64,000 bases of DNA from Ctenosaura bakeri (GCA_948474755.1 CAOLHI010000021.1:372001-436000); one strand, 5' to 3'; numbered from the stretch's first letter, positions 1 through 10,890 are shown. A program made the numbers and translations. Notes: generated by a model not told the origin, from the sequence alone.

Positions 1-420
1 GACTTGAATTCATCTAGTTTAGCCAGATATTCCTGTTCTACTTCTCCACTTATTATGTGCTGCCTTTCCCTCACTTCCTCACTTGCTCCCCACACCCCAG
101 GTTGGGTGCTTCTATCCTTTTGGGAGAAAACTGATGCAAAGAAAGTATTAAGTAGTTCTGCCTTCTCACCCGCCGCCCCGGTTGTTAATTGGTCACCTTC
201 TCCATGTAGTGATCCTATCATTTCCTTGTTTTTCCTTTTGCTGCAGACATATCTAAAAAAAGCCCTTTTTATTGTTTTTGATGTCTCTGGCAAGCCTGAG
301 TTCATTCTGTGCTTTAGCTTCTCTGACTTTCTCCCTACATCTCCTGGCTATTTGCTTGAATTCCCATTGGTGGTTTCACCATTCTTCCATTTTCTGTACA
401 TGTTTCCCAGTAATGGGAAG
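1..420 (-). mobile_element. CR1-like LINE fragment, part of ORF2 upstream of the RT core
   Basis: Translated on the reverse strand, this stretch resembles the CR1 ORF2 segment between endonuclease and reverse transcriptase. It has a basic KKAFFRYVCSKRK-like run (read from about 290 down to 225) followed by EKAELLNTFFASVFSQK-like residues (about 175-125). The forward frame over the same bases is only its antisense shadow. The element is cut by the window's left edge and stops near the start of the tandem repeat at 419. No endonuclease and no catalytic RT residues are present, so it is a dead fragment. Confidence 0.75.
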
Positions 421-612
421 TAAAAAGGATCCTATTCCCCACTTCCAAAAAAAGAAAAGAAAAAAGGCCTCCAGCTTTGCAAATGGAAAGCTAAGAAGGA
501 TCCTATTCCCCACATCCAAAACTACAGACTCTTTTATGCCCGTCGACACAAAAGCCTCCAGCTTTCGGAAGGGGGAGTAAGAAGGATCCCATTCCCTACC
601 TCTGAAGCTACA
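419..612. repeat. Short tandem repeat, about 2.5 units of 72-86 bp
   Basis: Units begin at about 419, 491 and 577, each with an AAGGATCC(T/C)ATTCCC block. The first two also contain a GCCTCCAGCTTT block. The first unit carries an A-rich insertion (448-467). The array directly abuts the CR1 fragment and has no recognisable coding content. Confidence 0.7.
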
Positions 613-716
613 GATGGAAAACCACAACTGTGGAGGGCCAATTCAACTTAAATTGTTAAAATTGACTTATATTCAACTCTGTCCAAATATTCTGGAATAT
701 AGGTTGGGGTAAAAAG

Positions 717-850
717 TTGGTTTCCAGACTTGAGCCTTTATTTGAGACTTGACTTGCAAGTATCTTGCAAGGACTTGAGACTCAACTTGAGACTTGAAGG
801 TAGAGACGTGAGACTTGACTTGAGAGTTGGAGTAAAAGACTTAAATACAT
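717..850. repeat. Degenerate low-complexity repeat of GACTTGAGACTT type
   Basis: GACTTGA and AGACTTG words recur many times in imperfect tandem order. No coding or transposon signature is visible. Confidence 0.6.
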
Positions 851-1175
851 CACTGCTGTATTCATTGTGGGGACGCCATGACTTTACTACATAGGAGGGG
901 CCAGTGAAGTGTCAATTGCATATTGATCCAGATGTACACTGGCTAGGGAATAGTGATGTGCATCAACAGAACCTGATGCACACTAGGTCTCTTGCCAGTG
1001 CCCGGATATGCGTTTTCACAGTTCCTCAGAAGGGTTCCATGGCACCTCTGCTTTGTAGCTGAGTATGCTTAAAGTTACACAATGTAAACTGTGATATAGA
1101 ATTGCAGCCAACTTCATTATTGCAAGAACATTTCAACAACGGAATGGGCTGGATGGGCATCTCTCAGGAGTGCTG

Positions 1176-1490
1176 TACAGTGAGACCTCTACTCTCATGG
1201 GGGTTAGGGGCACAAGACCCATGTGAAAGTAATGGAAAAAACAACAAAAATAAAATAAAAATCACAACCACTATTTTTTTATATTCTTTAGGAATAGAGG
1301 TCCTCCAGTGCCATTCTGTGGTCAACTTCTCGCAGAAATTGGCCATAGAATCACACTGGATGATATAGCAATGCCTAGAGAAGTGTTCTCTGTAGGAATC
1401 TGTAGATCTCCTAGGGCAACTCTATGGACCACTTTTTGCAGAAGTGGACCATAGAATCACACTGGAGAACCTACGGATTCCTAGAGTGAA
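1176..1490 (+). mobile_element. Degraded Tc1/mariner (Tigger-like) non-autonomous element, copy 1
   Basis: The left end TACAGTGAGACCTCTACT resembles Tigger/mariner-type ends that start at a TA. The interior shares with the copy at 31751-32078 the words AGGTCCTCCAGTG, GAGAAGTGTTCT and CCATAGAATC(A/T)CACTG. The right terminal inverted repeat is not recognisable here, so the copy is truncated or decayed. Confidence 0.5.
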
Positions 1491-1589
1491 CATGTTTTTT
1501 TCCCATGGTAGGGGCAAATAGGGTAACAATTTTTAATAAATAAATTGAATAAATATATAAAAGAGATGAATAATCAAATCCATGAGTGT

Positions 1590-1693
1590 TCAGACCATGA
1601 ACATAGAGGGCTGGGTAGCTGTGTATTCCTGCATGGCAGAAGACTGGACAACATGGACATTGTGACCCCTTCCAACTTTAAGATTCTATGAAA
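1590..1693 (+). mobile_element. CR1 3' end remnant
   Basis: The pattern TTCCTGCATGGCAGAAG, then TGTGACCCCTTCCAACTTTA, then GATTCTATGAA matches the CR1 3' UTR and its terminal ATTCTATG-type repeat. The same pattern ends the clearer CR1 copies at 57899 and 42025. It is a 5'-truncated fragment of about 100 bp. Confidence 0.65.
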
Positions 1694-2400
1694 TGGCTTC
1701 CATCAGCAGAATGGAGGGAAGGAATAATTCCTGCCTACTGCTTCTCTTCTTGTATTCCTCAAAATCTGCTCCAGAAGGCTGCAGAACTGTCCACAGTTAG
1801 TTTGGGGACTTTGTGGAAGTGAAGAAAGTTCACTAGTGTGGTGCTGACTTTAGGTCCAGAACTCAGCATTCTGAAATGTATGTTTTATATCCTATAAAAC
1901 ACTTGTACAAAAAAGCAAAACAGCACTCCGTCAGCATTCAATGGTGCTATACCAGCCAAAGAGAGAGCTGATCTACTAGGAGAGGGGGCAGTCAGAATGG
2001 AGTGTGGCAGGAGAACAAAGAACCATATGGTTGCCTTGTTTAGAACTGCCAGAAAGGGTGCCCCAATGCATCTTCCCCTAAATGGGTATTAACTCCCCAG
2101 TAAATAAGGAAGAGCATGACACAAGCAAAAGTAGAAATGTTATTTATGATTTTATTCCTTTAAGAGGAAGAATGATAAAACCGAGAATATAATCTGTACT
2201 TTCTCTGCTATGTCCATTTTGTTAATTTTATAATAGGTTCTTAAGTAGGCTGCTGTTTTATTAAAGAAAAGCTAAGGGTAATCGCATGTTGTACTTTTGT
2301 AAAGGGGAGTAGTATTCTTCCCAGAGCCATCTTCTAAAGAGGAATATGCTGGGCAATGAAGAAAGCTGACAAGAAGTAAAGTTACTCATTTGAAATATGG
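1694..2400. other. No recognised feature
   Basis: AT-rich DNA with no open frame of interest and no repeat that I recognise. Confidence 0.5.
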
Positions 2401-2553
2401 TGCTAAGAATTTGACAGATACCACAGTCACATGAGAAATGGCTGACAGTCTAACAGTAACGAAAGCTTTCAACTATTGGTGGAAGATTCTCTCAATGGAA
2501 TCTAATAGACTACCAAAAATGTGCCTGGAAGAACAGATGAGGACATACCAGTC
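2400..2553 (+). mobile_element. 5' piece of a non-LTR retrotransposon ORF, split by an LTR
   Basis: The frame from 2438 reaches the base before the LTR at 2554 and appears to resume after it at 3430/3431. One old LINE copy was therefore interrupted by the LTR insertion. The AGTC at 2550-2553 is the left target duplication of that insertion. The LINE clade is not certain. Confidence 0.5.
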
Positions 2554-3430
2554 TGTTACCACAGTTATGATATGTCTGGTGAGAGCACAAGATATCCTTT
2601 TGATATCAAATAATTTGGCCTTTGCTTGACCTTTCTCTGCCACCCTACTCCACGTGTTTGCAGAGGTCCACCGGACAAGCACGTATTAGGTGCAGCTGTT
2701 AATGGTTGTACATGCCAATCCTCATTTAGGCAGGCAACTTAAGCCTCTCCGATGCTTCAGGGAACACCTTTTTGCAAACATGCCTTGCTCAGCGTGAATC
2801 TACACAAAGACGCTCTGCCGAGAGGCTGAGCCAGTCCTTTCTGTTGAGCCATTTGCATACTGGCCATACTATTGTCATCCAGCGCTAAGCTCATCATGTA
2901 AAACCTAACCTTTTCCAATGCCTTTGTCCAGCTAGAAATTTCCTTTGTTCTCACTGAGCATGGCATGGCCTGTAGGTAAAATCCACCCTATAAAAGGTCC
3001 CCAGATCCGAGCCTTCCTCGGAACACTTCGGACTGCTATCCTGCCTTGCTGTCAGTTTGTCCAGAGAGTCGCCCCCTCAGCGAACTACGCTGTGCTTTTC
3101 TCCTCTCGACCTCCTCTTCTCTCCAGGACTACGAGACCAGGTGTCGTATTGCCCAATCCCCCTAAAAACTCTTCATTTCTATTTCTCAGTTAGTTAGTGT
3201 ATGTTGTGTCTTTCGTGCTGTTTGTCCATAATAAAAAGTATTATTTGTTGCTTTAAAAACTGTCTGACTGCTCTTCTGACCTGACATCGTAGACATAGGG
3301 TAAAAGATCCTAGCTAGTTACCCTGCCTCTCATTAGCTTGAGAGAGTGCTCGAGTCTAATTTCCCCCATCTTGTGTTTTTATCTGGTAATTTGAGCACCC
3401 CTCCCGGGACCCCCAACATACAGGGTAACA
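2554..3430 (+). mobile_element. Solo LTR, copy 1 of the TGTTAC...GTAACA family
   Basis: It is 877 bp, starts TGTTACC and ends GGGTAACA. It is flanked by a 4-bp target duplication AGTC (2550-2553 and 3431-3434). A TATA box (TATAAAA, 2989-2995) and a poly(A) signal (AATAAA, 3230-3235) give a U3-R-U5 layout in forward orientation. It shares long stretches with the copies at 21540, 24523 and, in reverse, 11239. No internal retroviral or Gypsy genes are adjacent, so it is a solo LTR left by LTR-LTR recombination. ERV versus Ty3/Gypsy origin cannot be decided without an internal region. Confidence 0.85.
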
Positions 3431-4010
3431 AGTCCACCTCATGGATTAACCAGCTTCTTGAAACCATCTCATACTTTGGTTTTTCAGCACAATATCTACT
3501 CTCAGCTGGACATCAGGCCACAGTGATATTCAAACAAAGAACTGTAGATGTGAATGCCCAAACTGATACTGAGTCACTTGCAAACATCAGGTCACTGAAA
3601 TGTCTGGCTAAAAATAAAACATCCTTTCAAATAGAACAATACTTGACAATGGGTTTGACTCAATGCCAAAGGATAGCCCTTACTAGAGCAAGATTCAAGC
3701 AGCTAGAGTCTATAGTTAAATATGGATGACTCCACCAACCGCCATATTTTGAAAGAATATGTGTTTGTGGTACATCTGAAATAGAAGACATTGCACATGT
3801 ACTCTTGTCAATAATGCTCCCCAGTAAGGGCCCAGTATCCACAGACATTACTTGACAGAACAAAATACTGGGACCCTATCAAACGATTATCTTATTTCCT
3901 TCAGGGCACTAACATATATGCAGTCCTCAAAACTGCTAAGTTTATAGATAAGGCATTCCAACTGAGAAAACAATTTACAGAATATATTGGGGTTGCATAC
4001 AAGGGTGATG
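3431..4010 (+). mobile_element. LINE ORF C-terminal part, interrupted upstream by the LTR
   Basis: The frame that emerges from the LTR reads through 3729 and contains a basic RARFKQLESIVKYG segment. After a frame break, residues of a cysteine-histidine cluster follow (about 3755-3800, C.CG...DIAHV), typical of the C-terminal region of several non-LTR retrotransposon clades. Stops and frameshifts make it inactive. I cannot name the clade with confidence. Confidence 0.5.
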
Positions 4011-4289
4011 AATTAATCTAAATACATACTGTCTACGTATTTTACTATTTTCATCTTATCAAAAGATGATAACCTATTATTACAAGTTTTGGTATTTATT
4101 TTCAGTCTTTTACTTTATTCTTTTTAAGCCATCTTATCATATTTGATCATATCTTACCTTATTTTCACTTATTTTACTCCTTTGCATTTTAGTTACTCAT
4201 TTTACTGTATTTTATAAGATCTAATGTTATATCTTTTGATATGGTCAATTGACTAATCCATAAATTTATACTGATACCGATACTGAGAA

Positions 4290-4570
4290 ATGAATGGGAC
4301 TGAGAACAGAGCAAGCTTGAAGTCTCACTAGAAGCCAAAAAGACTAAGCCGAAGCTATTGCATTTTGGACAAATCATGAGACAACAGGGCTCAGTCACAC
4401 TGAAGACAGTAGAAAAAGAAGACTACATTTTAGATGGATGGACTCAGTTAAGGAAGCCATGGCTCTGAGTTTCCAAGATCTGAGCTGGGCTGTTGATGTT
4501 AGGGTGACTTAGAGCTCTTTCGTTTACAGGGTCACCATAAGTCAAAGTTGACTTGGCAGGCCACGACAAG
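4290..4570 (+). mobile_element. RTE/BovB-like LINE 3' end
   Basis: The frame around 4427-4510 reads RWMDSVKEAMALSFQDLS and ends at a TAG at 4509-4511. This resembles the C-terminus of RTE/BovB ORF2. It is followed by GGGTCACCATAAGTCA, the tail that Sauria SINEs share with BovB. The element is 5'-truncated and decayed. Confidence 0.65.
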
Positions 4571-4851
4571 AACCATCTTTATAAACCTATGCTAGTGGTG
4601 CAAAATGGACATTGTCAATGGCTTTTCATGACTTTTTGGCAGTGTGGAATAACCAAAGGAATGTGAAATGTTGAATGCACACTACCTTGTGTTATCATAA
4701 TGGTTTCAGAATGGACATTTCTTGCTTCAAATCTGATTTATATTTTTGGCTACATCAACACTTCAACACATCCTATCTTCAGTGTATATTTTACCTAACT
4801 TTTATTGTGTATGTATAACCTATACTGTGAATGTGCACACACAGAGAGAAG

Positions 4852-4945
4852 CCTGGACCTGTTACAAGTAGAGTAGACCCATTGAATAAATCCGTGAATG
4901 ATGAATCAACACATGATGAGTGAATGGGTTTACTCTATTTCAGAC
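4852..4945. repeat. Short inverted repeat of the AGTAGACCCATTGA type
   Basis: AGAGTAGACCCATTGAAT (about 4870) faces GAGTGAATGGGTTTACTCT (about 4919), an imperfect hairpin. Related words occur at 31.2, 31.7, 32.5 and 59.6 kb. Confidence 0.5.
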
Positions 4946-5008
4946 TAACAATAAGATCTAGGAAACAGAATATAAATTATACACGAGTAGATTATATTCA
5001 AGATAGGA

Positions 5009-5038
5009 GGTGTGTGTGTGTGTGTGTGTATATATATA
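5009..5038. repeat. (TG)n(TA)n microsatellite
   Basis: A run of GT dinucleotides passes into TA dinucleotides. Confidence 0.9.
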
Positions 5039-5325
5039 CAGTATAGACTATAACCTCTCTTACATATACACACTCTCACACTGATATAGATTTGTGTGCA
5101 TTAGGATCTTTTACACACACACATGTACATTCTACAGGGAGAGAAAGACTTATAGATGTAATCTTTAAGACATTGAAATCCATAGGCTTCATATACTGTT
5201 CATAAACAATGTCTATGGTCATTATTTTTGTCTTGTTTTTGTACTATGAGATAGGCACTCAGGGATGATCTAAGTCATTCTGTCAGCTAAGGCAAGGACA
5301 TGATTGATCCCACTTTCCAGTCTAG

Positions 5326-5505
5326 GGCCATTTCCGCACAAGTCTGTTATAGCACAATGATTCCACATTCAACCTCCTATGGAATCCTGGGGTATGCAGT
5401 TTTGGGAGGGGCCACTTGGCCCCTCCCGAAATTGCAAACCCCAGGATTCCATAGGAGGTTGAAAGTGGAATCATCATGCTATAACAGACTTGTGCAGAAA
5501 TGGCT
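5326..5505. mobile_element. Palindromic MITE, copy 1 (short-centre type)
   Basis: The left end GGCCATTTCCGCACAAG mirrors the right end CTTGTGCAGAAATGGCT. The two arms are near-perfect inverted repeats of about 85 bp around the core GGGAGGGGCCACTTGG. Both arms contain CAGGATTCCATAGGAGGTTGA or its complement in part. No clear target duplication is visible in this copy. Confidence 0.85.
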
Positions 5506-5784
5506 CCATGTAGGGAAGCTGGTAGAATGGTGGTTGAAACTAATTTCAACATGACGATGATGGAATACTGCCCTGCACATACCTGAGACCAGCAGGCCAA
5601 CTTAGGGAGCATAGTGTATACTTCCTATACACAGCTGTCCTCCACAAAAGGAGAAGAGCCAGGCTGTCCTGGAGAAAATACTAGGCAGTTACTTCACTCT
5701 GTCTAATGGGAGGGATAGCCCTGTATCTATCATTAATGAAGGACTTCCCACAGAAGTAGATCTAGTTGTGTTAAACCTTTTATT

Positions 5785-6988
5785 ATCATTTTTTTCAATA
5801 AAAAATTATTAGCGAAAAAACAGACAAATAACGTTTACATTCGTATAGCTTGTACAAAATCATATTCATATATAAGAACAATTATATATACACACATACG
5901 TTTGTCCATCCATCCTGGCTTCCCCCGGATAAGAGGTAGTAAAATTTCCGAATAATAATTCAAGTGTCTGTCAATCATATAATACATTACATATCCCCAC
6001 GTATTACCACCACAATTTTAAAAGTCAATATTAACCATCTTAATATCCGACCATTGATTTCTGAAATGTGCTATTACTCTTTCCCATTCTTTGACAAATT
6101 TTTCTATATTAGCTCCCTTCAGTATATATGTAAACCTATCCATTTGCATCATATCAAAAAGTTTCAATTCCCAATTATTTAATGAAGGGAGGGTCTTTTC
6201 CCCCCAATTTTGAGCTATTAACATTCTAGCTGCGGCTGACATGTAAAATATCAATTTCCCCACTTTTTTCTCTAAATCTTCGTTCATCATTGATAGCAGA
6301 TAAAGTTCAGGAGACATTTCAAAGTGGAATCCTAAATTTTTTTCTATTTGAGTATGTGTTATATTCCAATTTTTAAAAACTTTTTTACATAATCACCACT
6401 GGTGGTAAAATGTGCCTATCTTGGTGTGGCATTTCCAACATTTATTTGAACAATTCAAGTATATTTTTGATAATCTTTCAGGTGTTAGATACCATCTATA
6501 GATCATCTTGTATAGATTTTTTCTAATGTCCTGGCATGCTGTATATTGCATCCTTTTATTCCAAGTTTTTTCGCACTGATCAAGCGGAATCGAGTGGGAA
6601 AGGTTTTGTGCCCATTTTACCATTGAGGTTTTAATTTGTTCTTCCTCGGTATCCCATTTCAGTAGAGTTTTGTAAATATGTGAGATATATTTGTTTTTTT
6701 CTGTAGATAAAATTGTCCTTAGGTCTTCTTCTTTTACTTGGTATCCCTTCAAATTTAAATCAATCTTTAACTTTTCTCTTAGTTGTCTATAAAGAAGCCA
6801 ATGACAATTAATTCCATTTTCATTTAATGCTTGTTGCGACCTAATTCTTATTTCATCGTTTTGACCTTTTATTATAAAGCAAATTCTACCTATGCTGATT
6901 TTTTCACTGTTTTTGATAGGGCTGTAATTTTGGTTGATTTTGTTCTCTAAGGAAGCAGAGAGTAATTTCAGCAGTTTTCCTCCCACTG
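5785..6988 (-). mobile_element. 5'-truncated L1 LINE: ORF2 C-terminus and 3' UTR
   Basis: The reverse frame at 6986-6393 (197 codons) carries the vertebrate L1 ORF2 C-terminal signature: WYLTPERLSKIY, then CWKC...G.FYHQW. A second reverse frame at 6317-6018 continues the C-terminus after a frame break. The 3' UTR and an A-rich tail (TTTTTTT on the plus strand near 5790-5797) lie at the low-coordinate end. No RT catalytic domain remains. This is an ordinary dead-on-arrival 5'-truncated insertion. Confidence 0.85.
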
Positions 6989-7381
6989 TGAGAAAATTCG
7001 CAAGTCACAATTTGGGACTTATTCTGCACAAAAATCCATACTTTTTGAACGCACATTTTTAAACCACATTTTCTCTGTAAGAAACAACATTTTCTACATC
7101 TTTTCTGCTAACGTATGATATGGTGTGTTATGTTAAGTAATGGTAAATTACGAGGACAGAATGGACGTATACAAGAACATAAATATAAATATAAACTTTA
7201 CAGATGGAAAATGTACATAAGAAGTGAGAGAGGAGTGTAAGGGGGGGCGAGTGATTTTAATATGTAGTATTTGAATTTTAATGTACAATATAAACTTGAA
7301 TAAAGATTAAAATAAAAAAAAACTAATGTACAAATTTTGCGCAGAATAAGTCCTGAACTGTGAAGATTTTTATCAGCCTGT
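6989..7381. mobile_element. Terminal-inverted-repeat element with an L1 tail nested inside
   Basis: GGGACTTATTCTGCACAAAA (about 7013-7032) is mirrored by TTTTGCGCAGAATAAGTCCT (about 7335-7354). The flanks AAATTCGCAAGTCACAA and CTGTGAAGATTTTTATCAG are also complementary in part, giving arms of about 45 bp. The same arm recurs at 61429-61475. Superfamily unknown. Confidence 0.6.
7116..7322 (+). mobile_element. L1 3' UTR insertion (dead-on-arrival)
   Basis: An AT-rich 3' UTR ends in AATAAAGATTAAAATAAAAAAAA. It is flanked by an 8-bp target duplication with one difference: CTAACGTA (7108-7115) and CTAATGTA (7323-7330). About 207 bp were inserted, with no coding sequence. It sits inside the TIR element and is therefore younger than it. 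Confidence 0.7.
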
Positions 7382-7879
7382 TTGCATTTGGTAGTGCGTC
7401 TGGTCACAATTCACTACAAGGCGCTATTGCATGTCTGCGGCATAATCTCATGAGCACAAACTTATGCCCTGTCTCTTTGATGTCAGATCTCAGTTTGTAT
7501 GTTTAAAAAGACGGTCCCGTTACCGGCAGGAGTGGGGGGGCTGTCATGTGACAACTCAGGTCTATAGTCCAGTTTTTACTTGCAACATCCGCAGCATAGT
7601 CCAGAACACCTCAGAGGTCTGTATATAGTATCTGATTGGGTCCGTAGAGCCATGTGGCCACTGGATGAGAAGAAGCCATTTCTAAAGAAAGTGACAGTAA
7701 GGTACTGAAAACTGGGACAAAACTGCACTAGTCCCCTCTCTCCAAATGAATTTCCAAACAGAGTACTATTTGTCAAACTGTTCTCCCCCAACCTAAATGA
7801 ATGTTTCAAGGTGAACGTATATTTTTTCCAAAAAAAAAAAAGACATAATCTTCAGTGCCCTTTGCCTGCCTGGTGCTGA

Positions 7880-8290
7880 GCCCTCCCACACATATTAATT
7901 AGCCTTCGGCGTCACTTGTGAAAGCCGCCTCTGGTTGCAATTGGTTCATGACACTTCCCTACCCCCGTGCCCTGTTCGTTCTTCATAATTAAAACTGGGG
8001 GAAGCAGATGGAGTGAATAATTATAATCAGAGCCTCTTTTTTTTACATCTGAGAAACTCTCTTGTACAAAAGAGCCTTATAATGAGGGCAGGGCTGTGCA
8101 TTTTGTGTCTCATGCATATGTAGTACGGAGGGAACAGTGATGCAGAAATCTTCCTTCTCAGTTCTGCTTCTCTTGTTTGGGCAGCTATGCTTCTCATCCT
8201 AAAAGTAGCCTCTCCTTCCCCATTTTCTTTAAAATCATCCAGAATAAAGGAAGAGACAACCTGATCCATCTCACCTCCTTTTAATCTATC
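7880..8290. other. Low-repeat block, candidate conserved non-coding element
   Basis: No transposon similarity is visible. It contains balanced-composition words with TAATTA-like and ATAATTATAAT homeodomain-type sites (about 8010-8030) and a GGCGTCACTTG stretch (about 7909). There is no reading frame with exon-like features. Regulatory function is inference. Confidence 0.3.
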
Positions 8291-8299
8291 TTAGTCCCA

Positions 8300-9360
8300 C
8301 ACTTCCGTCCTCCACGGCCTCCCCTCCCTGGTCTCCTTGTAGTGGCTGCTGAAGCCCAGGGAAACTTGCTGGCACAGTCTTGCAAAGTGACACCTCAGGG
8401 CCTGGATGACTTCCAACGAGCTGGGAACCACAGCCAAGAAATGCCAATATGGATAATGCAAACAAGGGAGATTTGGGGCACATTTCGATTTCGCCATCTG
8501 ATTTAATTGACAGAATAAATGCACCTGTCATCGGGTAATATTCTTGTGATTAGTTTTGGCTGCTGTGATGAAATGATGCTCAAAGAATGTCAGAACAACC
8601 TGTCCTGAGATTGCAGCAGCGGTGGTTTTGAGTTAGGGAAGGTCAACAAGGATGCAACTAGTTATGAAAAGAGGGGACTTGAATTTTTGGTTTACATAAT
8701 GGTGCGTCACAGCCAGAATTACACTTTTCAAAACAGAAAACTATCTGATTTACTACATACCCTCCAACTGTCCTGATTTGGCAGGAACTGTCCCAATTAA
8801 TCTTTTGTCATCCCACATTTGCAGCTGCTTTAAAAATGTCCCAGCTTCACCCTCCGCTCCCCCTTTGTCCACTATTTGCTCCAATTAATGAAAACTGAAA
8901 TCAAGGTGCAAAAGGACTTTGCACACAGTTAACTCAGCAGGGAGGAATGGAGAGGAGGAAGTGGAATCTTGGTTTTCCCAGTAGATTCAGGTAAAAGCAA
9001 ACTATAGCAGTTTTTCCTAGCTTTCTGTTCTCCCTCATTAATATCTTTTGCCATCTTGACCACACTCTGATCTCATTCAGCAACATGTGTCTGAATTTTA
9101 TCTTTATATATTGCAGGACATGTTACTCCCATTTTTAAAGGATTTCCAAACTTTTAAGAAAAACAAAAAAGCAATAACCCATGGCTTCTTCATTTCAGAA
9201 AACAACCACACCTCTATTAGCCTCACTCCATCTCTGTTCATATAAGCAACAGCATCAGAATATTAGTTCCAGAAAGTCCATATCTCCCCATATGATTCTG
9301 CCCAAATTTTACAATCTGTGGGCAAGGGTTTTATCTCCATCCTACCACCACCCCAGGGTC
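8300..9360. other. No recognised feature
   Basis: Mixed-composition DNA. The reverse frames at 8286-8531 overlap one another and lack any recognisable domain. Confidence 0.45.
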
Positions 9361-9364
9361 ATCT

Positions 9365-9540
9365 GTTGAGAACCTGGGACAGAACCTTTTCGGTGGCTGC
9401 TTCTATGCTATGGAACTCCTTCCTTAGGAAGACTTGGTTGTCTCCCTCTCTGCTATCTTTTTCCTAGCAAGCAAAGATCTTCTTTTTTAAACAGGGCTTC
9501 AGCCTTTAACTGGTTGGGATAGAAGGATGTGCAATAGATG
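9365..9540 (+). mobile_element. L2-like LINE ORF2 C-terminus
   Basis: The frame around 9385-9490 reads TFSVAASMLWNSFLRK, matching the FSVAAPRLWNSLP-type C-terminal motif of L2-clade ORF2 proteins. It is a short, 5'-truncated fragment followed by decayed 3' UTR. Confidence 0.6.
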
Positions 9541-9574
9541 AGGTGTTTTCTTTAAATATGTAGCATTTATTCCA

Positions 9575-9729
9575 GAGTCAGTATGGATTGGAGGTTTGAG
9601 CACTGGACTATGGCCTGGCCATGGAAACCCACTGGGTGACCTTGGAGGTACCACACACTCTCAGCCCCAAAAAACCCTGTAATAGGTTTTTCTTGGGGTA
9701 GCCATAAGTCAGAAACAACTCAAAGGCAC

Positions 9730-9770
<41 letters not shown>
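9575..9770 (+). mobile_element. Sauria-type SINE with (CAA)n tail
   Basis: The tRNA-like head is partly deleted (GGTTTGAGCACTGGACTATGG). It is followed by CACTGGGTGACCTTGG, then AGCCATAAGTCAGAAACAAC, and a long (AAC)n tail. This is the standard order for the squamate ACA/Sauria SINE. The tail is about 40 bp of pure repeat. Confidence 0.85.
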
Positions 9771-9771
<1 letters not shown>

Positions 9772-9852
9772 TGTACTTTAAGTGTTTTGCATTGTTTTAC
9801 ACTAATGTTTTAATGTGATTGTTTAATGATTTCAAATTTTTTTTTCATTGTT

Positions 9853-10070
9853 CTGTGTCTCTAAGTTATTTCTGACATATGGTGACCTGATCATGGGGTT
9901 TTCTTGGCAAGATTTCCCCAGAGGGAGTTTGCCCTTGGTTTGCTTTGAGGCCGAGAAAGGGCAACTTGTTCAAGGTCACTTAGTGGATATCCATGGCTGA
10001 GTTGGGATTTGAACTACCATGTTCTGGAGTTCCAGTCCAACATCCAAACCACTATACCAAGCTGGCTCTT
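9853..10070 (-). mobile_element. Sauria-type SINE, reverse strand
   Basis: In reverse order: tail (CTAAGTTATTTCTGACATA), body (GGGGTTTTCTTGGCAAGATT), then tRNA-like head with box B region GATTTGAACTACC and the end CTATACCAAGCTGGCTC. It is almost full length. Confidence 0.85.
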
Positions 10071-10357
10071 TTGTACCACATATTACTTTTAGCTATTTGG
10101 CTTTAAATTAAATTGTAAGTCACTTTGGATCCTATTTTGGGAAAAATGATGCAACAGAAATCCAGAAAGAAAGAAAAGGGATGTGAAAATCTCCTAGGCT
10201 CAATTCTATCGTATTTCTCAAGTCTCACTTTCCTGTTCTTTCCACCAGGGTTTTCTCATCTTCATAACAAATTTTGAAACTTGATGGGGATTCTTTGCAC
10301 ATGTAAATTGTCCCCTATTTTGGGACATGGTTTTCCCGAGTTCATACCTTTAAATTC

Positions 10358-10364
<7 letters not shown>

Positions 10365-10388
<24 letters not shown>
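10365..10388. repeat. (TATG)n microsatellite
   Basis: About six TATG/GTAT units in a row. Confidence 0.9.
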
Positions 10389-10612
10389 TACACCAACCGC
10401 CACTACCAATGAAAGCTTTGCACGCATATTTTAAGGGCAGCGTTTTGAGTTTTGTGCATTGATTTGAGCAGAATTCAAAATCAGTGGGAGGATCTGGTCC
10501 TTGCATTTTCTTTCCAGTCATAGGAAACTGAAAGTTCTGTAACTGCTTTTATAGAAAAGGTCACATAACATAAATTGGATGAATTTGTTTTTCAAAAAAT
10601 ACAATTAATGTG

Positions 10613-10857
10613 AAGAGCTAGCATGATGTAGTGCCTTGAGAGTTGGATTGTGAACATTGGACTATGGGTCTGGAAAGTCCCAAATTCCCATTCAGCCATG
10701 GAAACCCTCGGGTTGTCCTTGGGGAAGTCACATTCCCTCACAGAGAAGGGCAAAGGCAAACCCTCTCTGAATAAATCTTGCCAAGAAAAACCTTAGGTTA
10801 GGTTCATCTTAGGGTCACCATAAGCCAGAAATGACTTGAAGGCACACAACAACAAAA
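10613..10857 (+). mobile_element. Sauria-type SINE, near full length
   Basis: The head has ATTGGACTATGGGTCTGG, then CCATGGAAACCCTCGGG and AAATCTTGCCAAGAAAAACC. The 3' tail GGGTCACCATAAGCCAGAAA ends in ACAACAACAA. Confidence 0.85.
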
Positions 10858-10890
10858 AAGTGAATTTGTTTTCCACCCTAATATTCTTAG

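Noticed and set aside
4..423. Forward 139-codon open frame
   Set aside because: It is antisense to a CR1 ORF2 fragment whose reverse translation has recognisable LINE motifs.
3346..3729. A 127-codon frame as a host gene
   Set aside because: Its first part lies in the end of an LTR and the rest looks like a LINE C-terminus, so the frame is a composite without a real start.
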